This document shows positions 24,664 through 32,642 of a stretch of DNA of 32,642 bases, one piece after another (position 1 is the stretch's first letter; each line of letters opens with the position of its first letter). Origin of the DNA: JABWBD01 sp040768665 (GTDB lineage: Bacteria > Planctomycetota > Planctomycetia > Pirellulales > Thermoguttaceae); contig JAXGMN010000091.1 of the NCBI GenBank assembly GCA_040768665.1, positions 1 through 32,642 of the forward strand. Reading direction: 5' to 3'. The notes under the pieces are model-generated. The model had not been told where the DNA came from and did no database searches. It worked only from the letters and a program-made list of their open reading frames with translations. Both the position numbers and the translations under genes were made by a program.

Positions 24664-26142
24664 ATGACTGGATCTCCAACGAGTCTCGCACTACGCGCGT
24701 CCCAAGCGGGTGGCCGCCGGGCCGCCGTCTTTCTGGCCGGCTTGCTGGCCGCGTTCGCGCCCCTGTCGGCATCCGCAGCGGAAAGTCCCGAACCGCTGAA
24801 GCTGGTCGTCCACCCCGCGCCGGAGCCGTACCCCGCGCTGAAATATCGATTTCACCCGGGCCTGATCGAAAGCATTTCGGGCAATGCCGCCGTCGAGTAC
24901 GGTAAGGTGACGGCGGAGCAGCGCCAGACGTACTTCAACGACGCGATTTGGAAAGATCTCATGCGATGGCTGGAAGCGCCGTTGGCGGATCTTCGCCGGG
25001 AGGATGCGATTGTGAAGACCGACTTCGAGAAGATGTTCGACGATCTCGACCGCGCGGCCGCGTGCAACCACTGCGACTGGCAGCTCCCGTTCCGCAGGCA
25101 GCCATTCTACGCGGTTCTTCTTTCCGAATTGCAGCAGACCCGCAACTTCGCGAGATTGCTGGGAGTCCGAGCGCGGGCGGAGATTGGCGAGGGCCGCTTC
25201 GAAGAGGCGATCGGCAGGTTCCGCAGCGGCTATCGGCTGGCGCAGCACGTCGACGAGGGGCAAACGCTCATTCACAGCCTGGTCAGCGCAGCAATCGCGA
25301 GGATTCTCTCCGCGCAGCTTCAGCAGTTCATTCAGCAGGCGGGGACTCCGAATCTCTACTGGGCGCTCGCTACGCTTCCCTGCCCGCTGGTCGACACACG
25401 GCCGGGGGTCGACGGCGAGCACGACATCCTCTTTCTCACGTTTCCGGAACTCAACGAGGTGGAAACGGCGGCGTGGCCGGCCGAACGATGGCAGGAACTG
25501 GCGGAGCGCGTGGCGGCAGGACTGGTGGAATACCGGGTGCTCGAGGGCGAGTTCGACGCGAAGCGGCTGCTTGCCGAGCGGACGCCCAAGCTCCTTCCGG
25601 AGGCCAAGCACTACCTGCTCGACCACGGTCTTTCGCCGGAGCAGGTCGGCGCGATGTCCTCGCCGCAGATCGCGCTGGTCTATACCGTAAAGCTCTACAA
25701 CGAACTTCGCGATGAAATGCTCAAATGGTATTACCTGCCGTACTGGCAGGCCCAGCGCCCGATGGAGAAAGTCGCCGAGCGGCTCGAGAAGATCGCTCGC
25801 CAGCAGCAAGAGATCCTGCCGCTGGCGTCGCAATCGCTGCCGCCGATGATGCGAGCGCGGAACACGCTGGTCCGTGCGGACCGCGAGATCGCCTTGTTAA
25901 GGGCGGTCGAATTGCTCAGAATGTTCGGCGCCGGTCACGAAAACCGCCTTCCCCAGCAATGGAGCGACGTCACGGAGGCGCCCATTCCTCCGGACCCCGT
26001 CACAGGCGAGCCCTTCGCCTACTCGCTCCGCGGCGCTACGGCGATCATCGAGGGCCCGCCCCTGCCGGACACACCGTATGTCGCCCAAGGCCCGGCGAGG
26101 CCCGACATCCCGTTGCGGGTCGAGGTCCAATTCGCGAAGTGA
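24664..26142 (+). CDS. secreted hypothetical protein, 492 aa
   Basis: A near-perfect AGGAGGTGA (24652-24660) precedes the ATG, the strongest ribosome site in this part of the window. A twin-arginine-free signal peptide (hydrophobic 20-37, ending SASAAE) points to export, with cleavage near residue 39. The mature part is helical, with a CNHC motif near residue 135 (AAACNHCDWQLPF), a TPR-like stretch (EEAIGRFRSGYRLAQH) and a C-terminal PPDPVTGEPFAYSLRG segment. The last is common in planctomycete exported proteins and resembles the tail of pseudopilin-like domains. It follows the ECF sigma/anti-sigma pair by 45 bases and is probably co-transcribed. Function unknown. Confidence 0.7.
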   Translation: MTGSPTSLALRASQAGGRRAAVFLAGLLAAFAPLSASAAESPEPLKLVVHPAPEPYPALKYRFHPGLIESISGNAAVEYGKVTAEQRQTYFNDAIWKDLMRWLEAPLADLRREDAIVKTDFEKMFDDLDRAAACNHCDWQLPFRRQPFYAVLLSELQQTRNFARLLGVRARAEIGEGRFEEAIGRFRSGYRLAQHVDEGQTLIHSLVSAAIARILSAQLQQFIQQAGTPNLYWALATLPCPLVDTRPGVDGEHDILFLTFPELNEVETAAWPAERWQELAERVAAGLVEYRVLEGEFDAKRLLAERTPKLLPEAKHYLLDHGLSPEQVGAMSSPQIALVYTVKLYNELRDEMLKWYYLPYWQAQRPMEKVAERLEKIARQQQEILPLASQSLPPMMRARNTLVRADREIALLRAVELLRMFGAGHENRLPQQWSDVTEAPIPPDPVTGEPFAYSLRGATAIIEGPPLPDTPYVAQGPARPDIPLRVEVQFAK

Positions 26143-26270
26143 ACGTGGAAACCAAGGGGCCGGAAGTCCTTTTCATCGGCCCCACCCATACGCCCGAAAA
26201 GCCGAGCGACTCCGTGGCCGATACGAAAAAAGACTCCCGACCCCGTCCTTGCTGCCTCAGTCGGCACGCA

Positions 26271-26771
26271 TCACGCCTCGAGCGAGAAGCCCGTGTAGCC
26301 TTCGTCGCTCATCTCGGGTACGTTGAGGATTGGGGCGGCCGTGGCGATTCTCTCTTCCGACAACGAGACTCTGCCGGCTGCTTGCGACGCGTCGCTGCTG
26401 CCAAATCGCCGGCAGACTTCCTGCCAGGTCTCGCGTTCCGTCTCAAGGACCCGGATTGCATCCTTTAGTTTGGTCTCGTCGTGCTTGAGGTTGGCGTCGA
26501 CCAGGCTGCGGAAGACGAACAAGTAGACGGATGCGATGCGCTTGGCCATCTCGGGATCGCCTTCCTGGTTCAGCCGCGCGAGCAGTTCGGTCACGATGCT
26601 TTCGGCGTGGATCAGCGCCTCGCATGCCTGCTCCGTCTGATTGGCGGCCCAGCACCGGCGGGCTTGCTCGCACGAGCGAATGGCCGCCTCGACCAGGATC
26701 AATTGCAGCCTCTGCGGTGTAGCGGTCATCACTTCGGTGGTCAAATAGTTCTCCTGCGCAGAGAATGGCAT
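26271..26771 (-). CDS. fliS: flagellar export chaperone FliS, 166 aa
   Basis: It has the FliS N-terminal signature YLTTEVMTATPQRLQLIL, then EAAIRSCEQA, followed by four helices including EALIHAESIVTELLARLNQEGDPEMAKRIASVYLF in the usual order. FliS binds the C-terminus of flagellin in the cytoplasm, stops early polymerisation and delivers it to the export gate. AAAGGA lies about 8 bases before the ATG. It lies 89 bases downstream of fliD on the same strand, the classical fliD-fliS order. At 166 aa it is longer than the usual 125-135 because of a C-terminal extension of about 35 residues. Confidence 0.85.
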   Translation of the reverse strand: MPFSAQENYLTTEVMTATPQRLQLILVEAAIRSCEQARRCWAANQTEQACEALIHAESIVTELLARLNQEGDPEMAKRIASVYLFVFRSLVDANLKHDETKLKDAIRVLETERETWQEVCRRFGSSDASQAAGRVSLSEERIATAAPILNVPEMSDEGYTGFSLEA

Positions 26772-26789
26772 TCAGATTCCTTTCACGCG

Positions 26790-26835
26790 TTGAAATCCCA
26801 AAGACGGATCCGCTGAAAACGGCAGCGGATTTCAA
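26790..26835 (-). promoter_or_regulatory. overlapping alternative hairpins between fliD and fliS
   Basis: Two perfect inverted repeats share bases: TTGAAATCC (26790-26798) with GGATTTCAA (26827-26835), and ATCCGCTG (26808-26815) with CAGCGGAT (26823-26830). The GGAT at 26827-26830 takes part in both, so the stems exclude each other. No T-run follows, so simple termination is not obvious. Confidence 0.4.
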
Positions 26836-26860
26836 TGCCCCGGGGCCTCCCCTATTCCCA

Positions 26861-29629
26861 TCAATTATCCCTGCTCGAATTGAGCATCGACGGCAGCGGC
26901 GCGATCGACTCGATCGCACTCATGTTGCTCTGAATCTTGCCGATCGCGATCTCCATGCGGTAGAACTTCATCAGTAACTGCTCCCGCTGCTTCTCGAGCC
27001 TCGTGTTCATGAGTTCGACCCGCTGAGTGTTCTGATCGATTTTTTGCCGCAGCGACTCGAACCGATTGGAAAGGAGCGAGTTGTCCGGATCGGCCAACTG
27101 GTCGCTCAGCTTCGCGAACCGTGCCGAGAAACCGGTTTCGGCCTTCGTGAAGAACTCTTTGACCGCCTCGGGATCGACCGCGAACTTCGCCTTCAATTTC
27201 GATTCGTCATAGGCGAGCTTTCCGTCGTCCTTCAGCGTGATGCCCAGCTCCGCGACCGACTGGATCGAGCCCGCGCCGAAGATCCGACTGCTCAGCAATT
27301 CCGAGAGCTCGGCGTCGAGCCGCAGCGCGGCCGAATCGCCCGTCAGCACCGATTTGACGTTCTGTTCGGCGTCATATTTCGTATATCCGGCAAGCAGCTC
27401 ACGAAAGCGGTTGTAGTTGTCGACCATGGTCTTGACGCTGGCCGACAGGTCGGTGTCCGACGCGGTGATCGACACGGTCACCGGGTATGAGGACGGCTGC
27501 TTGATTTCGAGGCTCACGCCGTCCACCAAGTTGTTGAACCGGTTGGACGAGGACGACACCAGCACCTCCGCCCCAGCAATACCGGCCTGGCCGTAGGCCA
27601 TCAGCGCGTCGCGGGCCTGCACCGTCTCCTGCAGGGAGAAACCGAAGTCCGAGGCATCGACGACCAGCGAGCCGGCTTCGCCCGGCCGCCGGCTGGTCAG
27701 CGAAAGCCGGTAAGGCTTGCTGGAGCCGTCGACGAAGGTCATCGCCGACACGCCGGCTCCGATATTTCCGATCTTCCGCCGCAGATCTTCCAGGGTATCG
27801 TCGTCGTCCAGGGTGACCGTGTAGGTGGCACTCCCATCGATCACCTGTTTCGTCTCGCCGTCGAGTTCCACGTCCTTGGCCGTCCCGAGGATATGAAGAT
27901 CGGCGGCGGTCCTCGATCCGTCTTCGGTAATGCGGAGCCGGCCATCCCCGCGGGCGATGTCCCGAATGCGGATCCCATCGCCGGTGTCGTTGATTTCCGC
28001 CCGCACTCCGATGCCCAGCCGGTGGATCGCCGTGATCGCGTCGCCGACGGTCTGGATGCTGTCGCTGCGAAGGTCGAGCGTGCGGCTCAGACCGCTGCTG
28101 TCCGTGATCGTGAGCTTTCCCTTTGCGACGCCCGCGCCGCCGTTGAGGTCTTCCAGCCGCGTATCGTAGCCGATGATTTGCAGGTGCATGTCGCCGCTGC
28201 CGACCGTGCTGACTTCGTCGTCGACGGCGAGGCCCAGCCTGGCGGCGGTCCCGGTGGTGGCGTCGCCGTCGGCAACCACCATTCTGCCCGACGTGGCACC
28301 GGTGGTATCGCTGAGAACGATCCCGGTCCGGGCGTCATTGATCCGGGCGGAGATGCCGGCCGTCGACGCGTTGATCGTCTCGACGACGTCCTGCAATGTC
28401 TCCGCGCCGGACAGGTCCACGGTGTCCGACGCGCCGCTGCGGTCGGTCAACGACAGCAGCCCCAGTTCCCCGAGCCCCTTGCCACCGTTCAGGCTCGACA
28501 AGAGCACGGTCTTCAGCCCGCCCAGCAACCTCCGGCCGGTGATCACCCCGTCGACGCTTTCGCCGCTGATGCCCAGCATGTCGGCCGCCTTCGAGTCATA
28601 AAGCGACTTCACGGAGAACGTACTGGTTCCGGTGGTCAGGTCGGTGATCACCAGTCGATCGCCGTCCGGTGCGATCTCGACCTTCAGCTTGTCCGGCGCA
28701 GCCTCGTTGATTGCGTCCAGCAGTTCGCCCAGCGTCCGCTCGCGTTTCAGTTTGCTGCTGCCGCTGACGATCGGCGACAGGTCGATCGTCCCGTGGGTGC
28801 CGTCGCGGAGATTGTATTCGATGTCCGGCAGCGAGACGCTGCGCAGGATTCCGTTGCCATCGTTCACCAGATCAATTTCGAGGTCCCGCGTCAGCCGAAG
28901 CATATCCTGGCCGTCGGCCACGCTCTCGGCGGCGTTGATCCCGGCCAGCCCCAGCGAAGCCGCCGTGGTCCCTCCGCCGATCTCTTGCACGATCAGGTTG
29001 GAAACGCTCTGGCCCGTGTTGTCGATCAGCCGGATCCGGTCCCCTTGCGTCACCGCGGTTACGTTGATCGTCGACGTGCCGTTGATCGCCTCGAGGACGT
29101 CGTCGATCGTCCGAACCTTTGAGAGGTCGACCTCCGCACTGGCCCCACTGCGGTCGGTTATCCGGATTTTCCCACGAGTCACGCCCTGGCCGCCGCCCAA
29201 CAATTCCAGGCTGGTCGTCCGCTCCACGTGCGACCCGAAGCGGAAGCGGAACGTCCCCGCGCCGATCGGCTCCGTGTCGGACCGAAAACCGGAGCTGAGC
29301 AGTTGCTGGGTCTGCACCGTCCGCAGCGGGGTGAACTGATAGAGCCCATTGGCAGGCTTTCCGGTAACCGTCGCAGCCAAGACATCGGGGAAGCTGCTGG
29401 TGGCCTTCGATCTCTCGAACAGATCGGCCTTGCCGAGGTTGTCGGTAATGTATCGGACGGAAAGCAGCAGCGCGGAAAGCTCGGTGACCGCAACCTGTTC
29501 CTTCTCGAGGGTCTTCGTCCGCTCGATGAGCATGTCTCGCGGTTTGGCCGACAGCGCCATGAGCTGGTCGACCGTATCGCCGATGGCCATGCCCGTGATC
29601 AGGCCGATATTTGTCTGAATGCGTCCCAT
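26861..29629 (-). CDS. fliD: flagellar filament cap protein FliD with tandem hook-IN-like modules, 922 aa
   Basis: The start is set at the ATG at 29629 (MGRIQTNIGLITGMAIGDTVDQLM), the usual FliD opening; a GTG at 29692 would lie upstream of the sigma-28-like promoter. The N-terminus (1-120) matches FliD_N and the C-terminus (about 700-922, with ISLEIKQPSSYPVTVSI-like VSLEIK and VKTMVDNYNRFRELL) matches FliD_C. Between them, about four modules of 85-100 residues repeat the pattern G-x-G-x-ITDRSG-x4-VDLS-x5-T-x2-DV-x2-IN, and a fifth canonical hook-IN unit follows. FliD caps the growing filament outside the cell. E. coli FliD has 468 residues, so this one is about double. No ribosome site is visible. 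Confidence 0.88.
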   Translation of the reverse strand: MGRIQTNIGLITGMAIGDTVDQLMALSAKPRDMLIERTKTLEKEQVAVTELSALLLSVRYITDNLGKADLFERSKATSSFPDVLAATVTGKPANGLYQFTPLRTVQTQQLLSSGFRSDTEPIGAGTFRFRFGSHVERTTSLELLGGGQGVTRGKIRITDRSGASAEVDLSKVRTIDDVLEAINGTSTINVTAVTQGDRIRLIDNTGQSVSNLIVQEIGGGTTAASLGLAGINAAESVADGQDMLRLTRDLEIDLVNDGNGILRSVSLPDIEYNLRDGTHGTIDLSPIVSGSSKLKRERTLGELLDAINEAAPDKLKVEIAPDGDRLVITDLTTGTSTFSVKSLYDSKAADMLGISGESVDGVITGRRLLGGLKTVLLSSLNGGKGLGELGLLSLTDRSGASDTVDLSGAETLQDVVETINASTAGISARINDARTGIVLSDTTGATSGRMVVADGDATTGTAARLGLAVDDEVSTVGSGDMHLQIIGYDTRLEDLNGGAGVAKGKLTITDSSGLSRTLDLRSDSIQTVGDAITAIHRLGIGVRAEINDTGDGIRIRDIARGDGRLRITEDGSRTAADLHILGTAKDVELDGETKQVIDGSATYTVTLDDDDTLEDLRRKIGNIGAGVSAMTFVDGSSKPYRLSLTSRRPGEAGSLVVDASDFGFSLQETVQARDALMAYGQAGIAGAEVLVSSSSNRFNNLVDGVSLEIKQPSSYPVTVSITASDTDLSASVKTMVDNYNRFRELLAGYTKYDAEQNVKSVLTGDSAALRLDAELSELLSSRIFGAGSIQSVAELGITLKDDGKLAYDESKLKAKFAVDPEAVKEFFTKAETGFSARFAKLSDQLADPDNSLLSNRFESLRQKIDQNTQRVELMNTRLEKQREQLLMKFYRMEIAIGKIQSNMSAIESIAPLPSMLNSSRDN

Positions 29630-29682
29630 GAGGAGGTCTGCGCGCAGGGAGAGTTGGGGGAATACTCCGTCGCATCCATCGT

Positions 29683-29710
29683 TGATCGGCACGCCCGCCC
29701 CACAAGTTTA
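29683..29710 (-). promoter_or_regulatory. sigma-28 (FliA)-like promoter of fliD
   Basis: On the minus strand: TAAA (29710-29707), 16 bases, GCCGATCA (29690-29683). The FliA consensus is TAAA-N15-GCCGATAA, so the -10 matches seven of eight bases with spacing one base longer. Predicted transcription starts near 29676, about 47 bases before the FliD ATG. Confidence 0.5.
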
Positions 29711-29904
29711 GACAGTTGCAACGCCTGGGCAGAATGGCGGGGAGCTGCCCGCGGGAGAATCGCTCCAATCGGCAAAGTCGCCCAAAGTTCCCCAAACCAT
29801 CCGGCCGATGAATACGACGATCGGCTGACGACGGCCTGTTATCAACTCGACGAATCGTGGCCCAAGCCGAGCGGCAGATGATCGCAATCCTCAGAGGTCC
29901 CATC

Positions 29905-29932
29905 AGCCCGGCTGCTTTCGAGCAGCCGGGCT
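29905..29932. repeat. perfect hairpin with TTCG loop upstream of the methyltransferase
   Basis: AGCCCGGCTGCT (29905-29916), loop TTCG, AGCAGCCGGGCT (29921-29932): a 12-bp perfect stem. There is no T-tract on either side. A near copy with the same flanks (CCATC before, ATA after) lies at 31608-31635. It could be a dispersed palindromic repeat, or a bidirectional terminator separating fliD from the next gene. Confidence 0.65.
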
Positions 29933-30012
29933 AATAGGTGTGCAGACCCTCATCTGGCGCTCGCCGAACCAATCGCCAGCCCCCGCGAAGATCGCCTTTT
30001 GGAGACAAGTCG

Positions 30013-31578
30013 ATGACGGACACGGCCCCGCAGACGCCCTATGACGTGGTACCATACCCCCATTACCCGCACCGCCACGCCCATCCTCGCCACCTCGAAG
30101 CGATGGCAGCCCTTCTGGGCCTGCAATCGCCGCCGATTTGCTCGGCTCGCGTTCTCGAACTGGGCTGCGCAGCCGGCTCGAACCTGATCCCCCAGGCAAT
30201 CGACCTGCCGGGATCGACCTTCTTGGGCATCGACTTGTCTGGGCGGCAGATCGCCGAGGGGCAGGCAAGTATTTCTGAACTGGGCATGGACAACATCGAG
30301 CTCCGCCAAGCGAACATCCTGGATATCGACGAAAGCTGGGGGGAGTTCGATTACATCCTGTGCCACGGAGTCTTCTCGTGGGTTCCTCCCCAGGTGCAGG
30401 ACAAGATCCTCGACGTTTGCAAGCACAACCTGACATCGGCGGGCGTGGCGATCGTTTCCTACAACACCTATCCCGGTTGGCACATGAAGGCGATTATTCG
30501 CGACCTGATGTGCTACCACGCCTCGCAGTTCACCGATCCCGGCGAGCAGATGGTGCAGGCGGTGGCGATTTTGCGGTTTCTCGCAGACTTCGGCGATGCC
30601 GGCACGTCCTTCGGTGCCCTGTTGCAGGAGGAACTCACCTCCATCCGCAAATCGCCCAACGGGGCGTACCTGTTCCACGATCATCTCGAAGCCCACAACA
30701 TCGCGCTCTACTTCCACGAGTTCGCCGATCGGGCGTCCGCCCGCGGCTTGCAGTATCTGGCCGAGGCGGAATTCCGCAGGATGCTCGTTCGCAACCTGCC
30801 GGAAAAGGCCCAGGAACCGCTGCGGCGGTTGAGCATGCTTCAGCAGGAGCAATACATGGACTACCTGCGATGCTCGCGGTTCCGCTCGACGCTGCTCTGC
30901 CACGACCACGTCGCCCTCGACCGGCAAGTCACCCCCGCGCGGATGGAGCCATTTTCGTTCCGTTTTTCTGCGCTCCCCACGATGTCCGACGTCGATATTC
31001 GAGGCGACAAGCCTGCCGTGTTCGAATCGTCGGTCGCGAAATTGCAGGTCAGCGTGCCCGTTGTGAAGGCCGCGTTTGTGTGCCTTCGAGAGAACTTTCC
31101 GTCCTACGTCTCCCTCGATGCGCTTGCCGCAGCCGCGCGGGACCGGGCCGCACAGGCGACCTCACACGACATCGACCACCCAACCGCGGTCGCCCAAGTA
31201 TCCGCAGCCCTCTTGATGGGACTATCCGTCGGAGCGATCGAGCACTGCGTCCACCCGCCCCGTTGTGTCGCCCGGATCTCTGCCCATCCCAAGGCAAGCC
31301 CGTACGTTCGCCACCAAGTGTGGGCGACGGATCAGGTGACCAATCAACTCCACCAGATCATCCGGCTCGACGGCCTGCACCGTCACGTCGTTCGGCGGCT
31401 CGACGGCGCCCACGACCGCGCCTCGCTGGCGGGAAGCGTCCGCGAGGCCGTCGCTTCCGGGGAATTGGTCGTCCGCGCCGGGGATCGCCCGATCAAATCG
31501 CTCGATCCGCAAACGGCCTCAAAGCTCGTCGATGCGGCCCTCACGACCCTCTCGCAGTCGGCGCTCCTGGTCGAGTAA
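30013..31578 (+). CDS. class I SAM methyltransferase with methyltransferase regulatory domain, 521 aa
   Basis: GGAG lies 8 bases before the ATG at 30013. After YDVVPYPHYPHRHAHPRHLE the SAM-binding motif I is VLELGCAAGSNLIP (47-60), followed by FLGIDLSGRQI (motif II) and FDYILCHGVFSWVP. Residues 200-300 (LEAHNIALYFHEFADRASAR, then GLQYLAEAEFRRML) match the MethyTransf_Reg domain, and residues 300-521 form a helical C-terminal part seen with it. Proteins of this architecture methylate proteins or small molecules; the substrate is unknown. The gene stands alone, flanked on both sides by related hairpins. Proximity to fliD could hint at flagellin modification, but this is a guess. Confidence 0.85.
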   Translation: MTDTAPQTPYDVVPYPHYPHRHAHPRHLEAMAALLGLQSPPICSARVLELGCAAGSNLIPQAIDLPGSTFLGIDLSGRQIAEGQASISELGMDNIELRQANILDIDESWGEFDYILCHGVFSWVPPQVQDKILDVCKHNLTSAGVAIVSYNTYPGWHMKAIIRDLMCYHASQFTDPGEQMVQAVAILRFLADFGDAGTSFGALLQEELTSIRKSPNGAYLFHDHLEAHNIALYFHEFADRASARGLQYLAEAEFRRMLVRNLPEKAQEPLRRLSMLQQEQYMDYLRCSRFRSTLLCHDHVALDRQVTPARMEPFSFRFSALPTMSDVDIRGDKPAVFESSVAKLQVSVPVVKAAFVCLRENFPSYVSLDALAAAARDRAAQATSHDIDHPTAVAQVSAALLMGLSVGAIEHCVHPPRCVARISAHPKASPYVRHQVWATDQVTNQLHQIIRLDGLHRHVVRRLDGAHDRASLAGSVREAVASGELVVRAGDRPIKSLDPQTASKLVDAALTTLSQSALLVE

Positions 31579-31607
31579 GGCGAGCGGCACTTCCGATCAT
31601 TTCCATC

Positions 31608-31635
31608 AGCCCCGCTGCTGCGGAGCAGCCGGGCT
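31608..31635. repeat. hairpin downstream of the methyltransferase
   Basis: AGCCCCGCTGCT (31608-31619), loop GCGG, AGCAGCCGGGCT (31624-31635): 11 of 12 bp with one C-C mismatch. It is near identical to the hairpin at 29905-29932, including the flanking CCATC and ATA bases. It lies 29 bases after the stop codon, where a terminator would be expected, but no T-run follows. Confidence 0.6.
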
Positions 31636-31715
31636 GATAAATGGTTGACTTGTCCTCCCCCGCTCGCCCAAGAGGCCAAGACATCGTCGAGCCTTCGCAT
31701 TTTGCCTATATTTTC

Positions 31716-31744
31716 TTGACACACGTTCTTGGCGCCCGCATAAT
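31716..31744 (+). promoter_or_regulatory. sigma-70 promoter of the glycine-zipper lipoprotein
   Basis: A perfect TTGACA (31716-31721), 17 bases, CATAAT (31739-31744; five of six). It is preceded by an AT-rich stretch (TTTTGCCTATATTTTC). The start codon lies about 68 bases further on. This is the best consensus promoter in the window. Confidence 0.7.
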
Positions 31745-31812
31745 TTCCGTTCGCGTCGACTGCTCTCCCGATGGACAAGGAGAGTCGCACACGCCAACGG
31801 AGAGAGATTCGC

Positions 31813-32445
31813 ATGGACGGCGGCCGACGGAATCTTCTGGCGCTCGGTGTTGCAACTGCCCTTTGGCTTTCCGGTTGCGCATCTCCCTACCACGCTGACC
31901 GTGGGGCCCTGTTTGGCGGCCTCACAGGTGCCGGCGTCGGGGCTCTTGTCGGCAATGCCGTTGGCCATACGGGCGCGGGGGCCGCGATCGGAGCAGGCGT
32001 CGGGGCTTTGACCGGTGGTGCGGTCGGCGCGGAAATGGACGAGATGGAAGCCCGCAACCGAGCGATGATCGAGGCCCAGATGGGCCACCAGGTCACCGCC
32101 GGGGCGGTGACTATCGACGACGTCATCGCCATGACGCAGGCGGGTGTGGACCAGGAGCTCATCGTCAACCACGTCCGCGTCCACGGGATCAACCGCCCGC
32201 TCCAGACGAGCGACCTGATCACGCTGCAGCACCAGGGGGTCAGTACTCGCGTGATCCAGGCCATGCAAGAGCCGCCCGTGCAGCGTCCTTCCAACACGGT
32301 AATCGTGCGAGAGCCGGTTCCTGCCCCGGTCATCGTGGAAGAATACCACTATGGCCGTCCCTATTGGGGACCGCCGCCCTTCTACTATCACCATCACGGT
32401 CGCCCGCGGACGCGCGTCGGTTGGGGTGTAACCGTCCACAACTGA
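31813..32445 (+). CDS. glycine-zipper lipoprotein, 210 aa
   Basis: The ATG at 31813 is preferred because GGAGAG lies 8 bases before it; an in-frame ATG at 31771 has no ribosome site. The signal peptide ends in LSGC with C22 as the lipid-bearing residue. Residues 31-73 are a glycine zipper (GALFGGLTGAGVGALVGNAV, then GAGAAIGAGVGALTGGAVG), typical of outer-membrane or membrane-inserting lipoproteins. Residues 95-160 hold two short helical units (VDDVIAMTQAGVDQELIVNH-like and SDLITLQHQGVSTRVIQAM) found in planctomycete exported proteins. The tail is Pro/Tyr/His-rich. Envelope role presumed; own promoter. Confidence 0.75.
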   Translation: MDGGRRNLLALGVATALWLSGCASPYHADRGALFGGLTGAGVGALVGNAVGHTGAGAAIGAGVGALTGGAVGAEMDEMEARNRAMIEAQMGHQVTAGAVTIDDVIAMTQAGVDQELIVNHVRVHGINRPLQTSDLITLQHQGVSTRVIQAMQEPPVQRPSNTVIVREPVPAPVIVEEYHYGRPYWGPPPFYYHHHGRPRTRVGWGVTVHN

Positions 32446-32642
32446 CTGGCCCTCTCCCCCTCCGCCGGTTCTTCCCCACTCTTGCCCGCCCTCCACAGCG
32501 AAGCTACAAAAGAATTTGCGCTGTACGTCCCACTCAGTAGGTCCCGCTTGCCGAGCTCGTCGTCCTACACAAGTCCTCGCAACAACCAGTCGTGCTCGTG
32601 CTCAGCGAAGCGGTGCTCGTAATCGGCGATTTGCAGGCCGGG

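Larger units (their letters stand above)
29630..30012. other. divergent intergenic region
   Basis: About 380 bases between fliD and the methyltransferase gene. It holds the sigma-28-like promoter for fliD and the perfect UUCG-loop hairpin at 29905-29932. No small gene was found; frames through the middle are not protein-like. Confidence 0.5.

Noticed and set aside
27893..29122. 409-codon rightward frame
   Set aside because: It is antisense to the repeat modules of FliD; its apparent repeats merely mirror those.
1..32642. CRISPR array, tRNA, rRNA, riboswitch, replication origin
   Set aside because: I looked for regular direct repeats with spacers, cloverleaf ends, conserved rRNA segments and DnaA-box clusters, and saw none by eye. 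A covariance-model scan would be the decisive check.

Overview
The window looks like a chromosomal segment of a GC-rich, flagellated, Gram-negative-type bacterium. My best guess is Planctomycetota. The reasons are an ECF sigma factor followed by a membrane-anchored partner and a secreted protein, a very long FliD, lipoproteins with glycine-zipper segments, an Rpn-type nuclease, GH89-like sugar hydrolases, and hairpin-rich intergenic DNA. This is judged from protein character only. No rRNA or tRNA is present to test it.

Left part (1-17261). Three small leftward genes (93-aa zinc-ribbon-like, 57-aa two-helix membrane protein, 172-aa membrane-anchored protein) face a rightward block starting at 1626. 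The block opens with four genes joined by ATGA stop/start overlaps: a sigma-70-like protein, two unknowns, and a 612-aa protein with a stand-alone Lon-type Ser-Lys protease signature. It continues with a DUF4145/HEPN-like protein, a single-HKD phospholipase-D-like protein, a DUF3800 nuclease-like domain fused to helical repeats, and a 1225-aa NACHT NTPase. This mix of sensor NTPase, protease, nuclease-like effectors and a sigma-like regulator resembles NTP-dependent conflict or signalling systems of multicellular-type bacteria. The combination is not one I recognise. To its right lie three leftward envelope genes (327-aa repeat protein, 346-aa lipoprotein, 69-aa membrane protein) and an HD-domain hydrolase. 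Three leftward transcription units flanking the block share a bipartite promoter-like motif, TGTCA(C/T)A-N16-CGTA, which suggests one alternative-sigma regulon around it.

Middle (17262-20885). This is gene-poor, decayed DNA. It holds relics of IS200/RAYT-like and IS91-like transposases, an Rpn-family nuclease that appears internally deleted, a broken glycoside-hydrolase-like fragment next to an imperfect inverted repeat, and two REP-like hairpins whose stems differ by compensating changes.

Right part (20886-32642). A secreted GH89/NAGLU-like glycosidase (leftward) diverges from an ECF sigma factor, its membrane partner and a secreted hypothetical protein. Convergent to these is fliD-fliS, with a sigma-28-like promoter in front of fliD. 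Then come a SAM methyltransferase with regulatory domain, bracketed by two near-identical hairpins, and a glycine-zipper lipoprotein with a good sigma-70 promoter. The last 200 bases hold no convincing gene.
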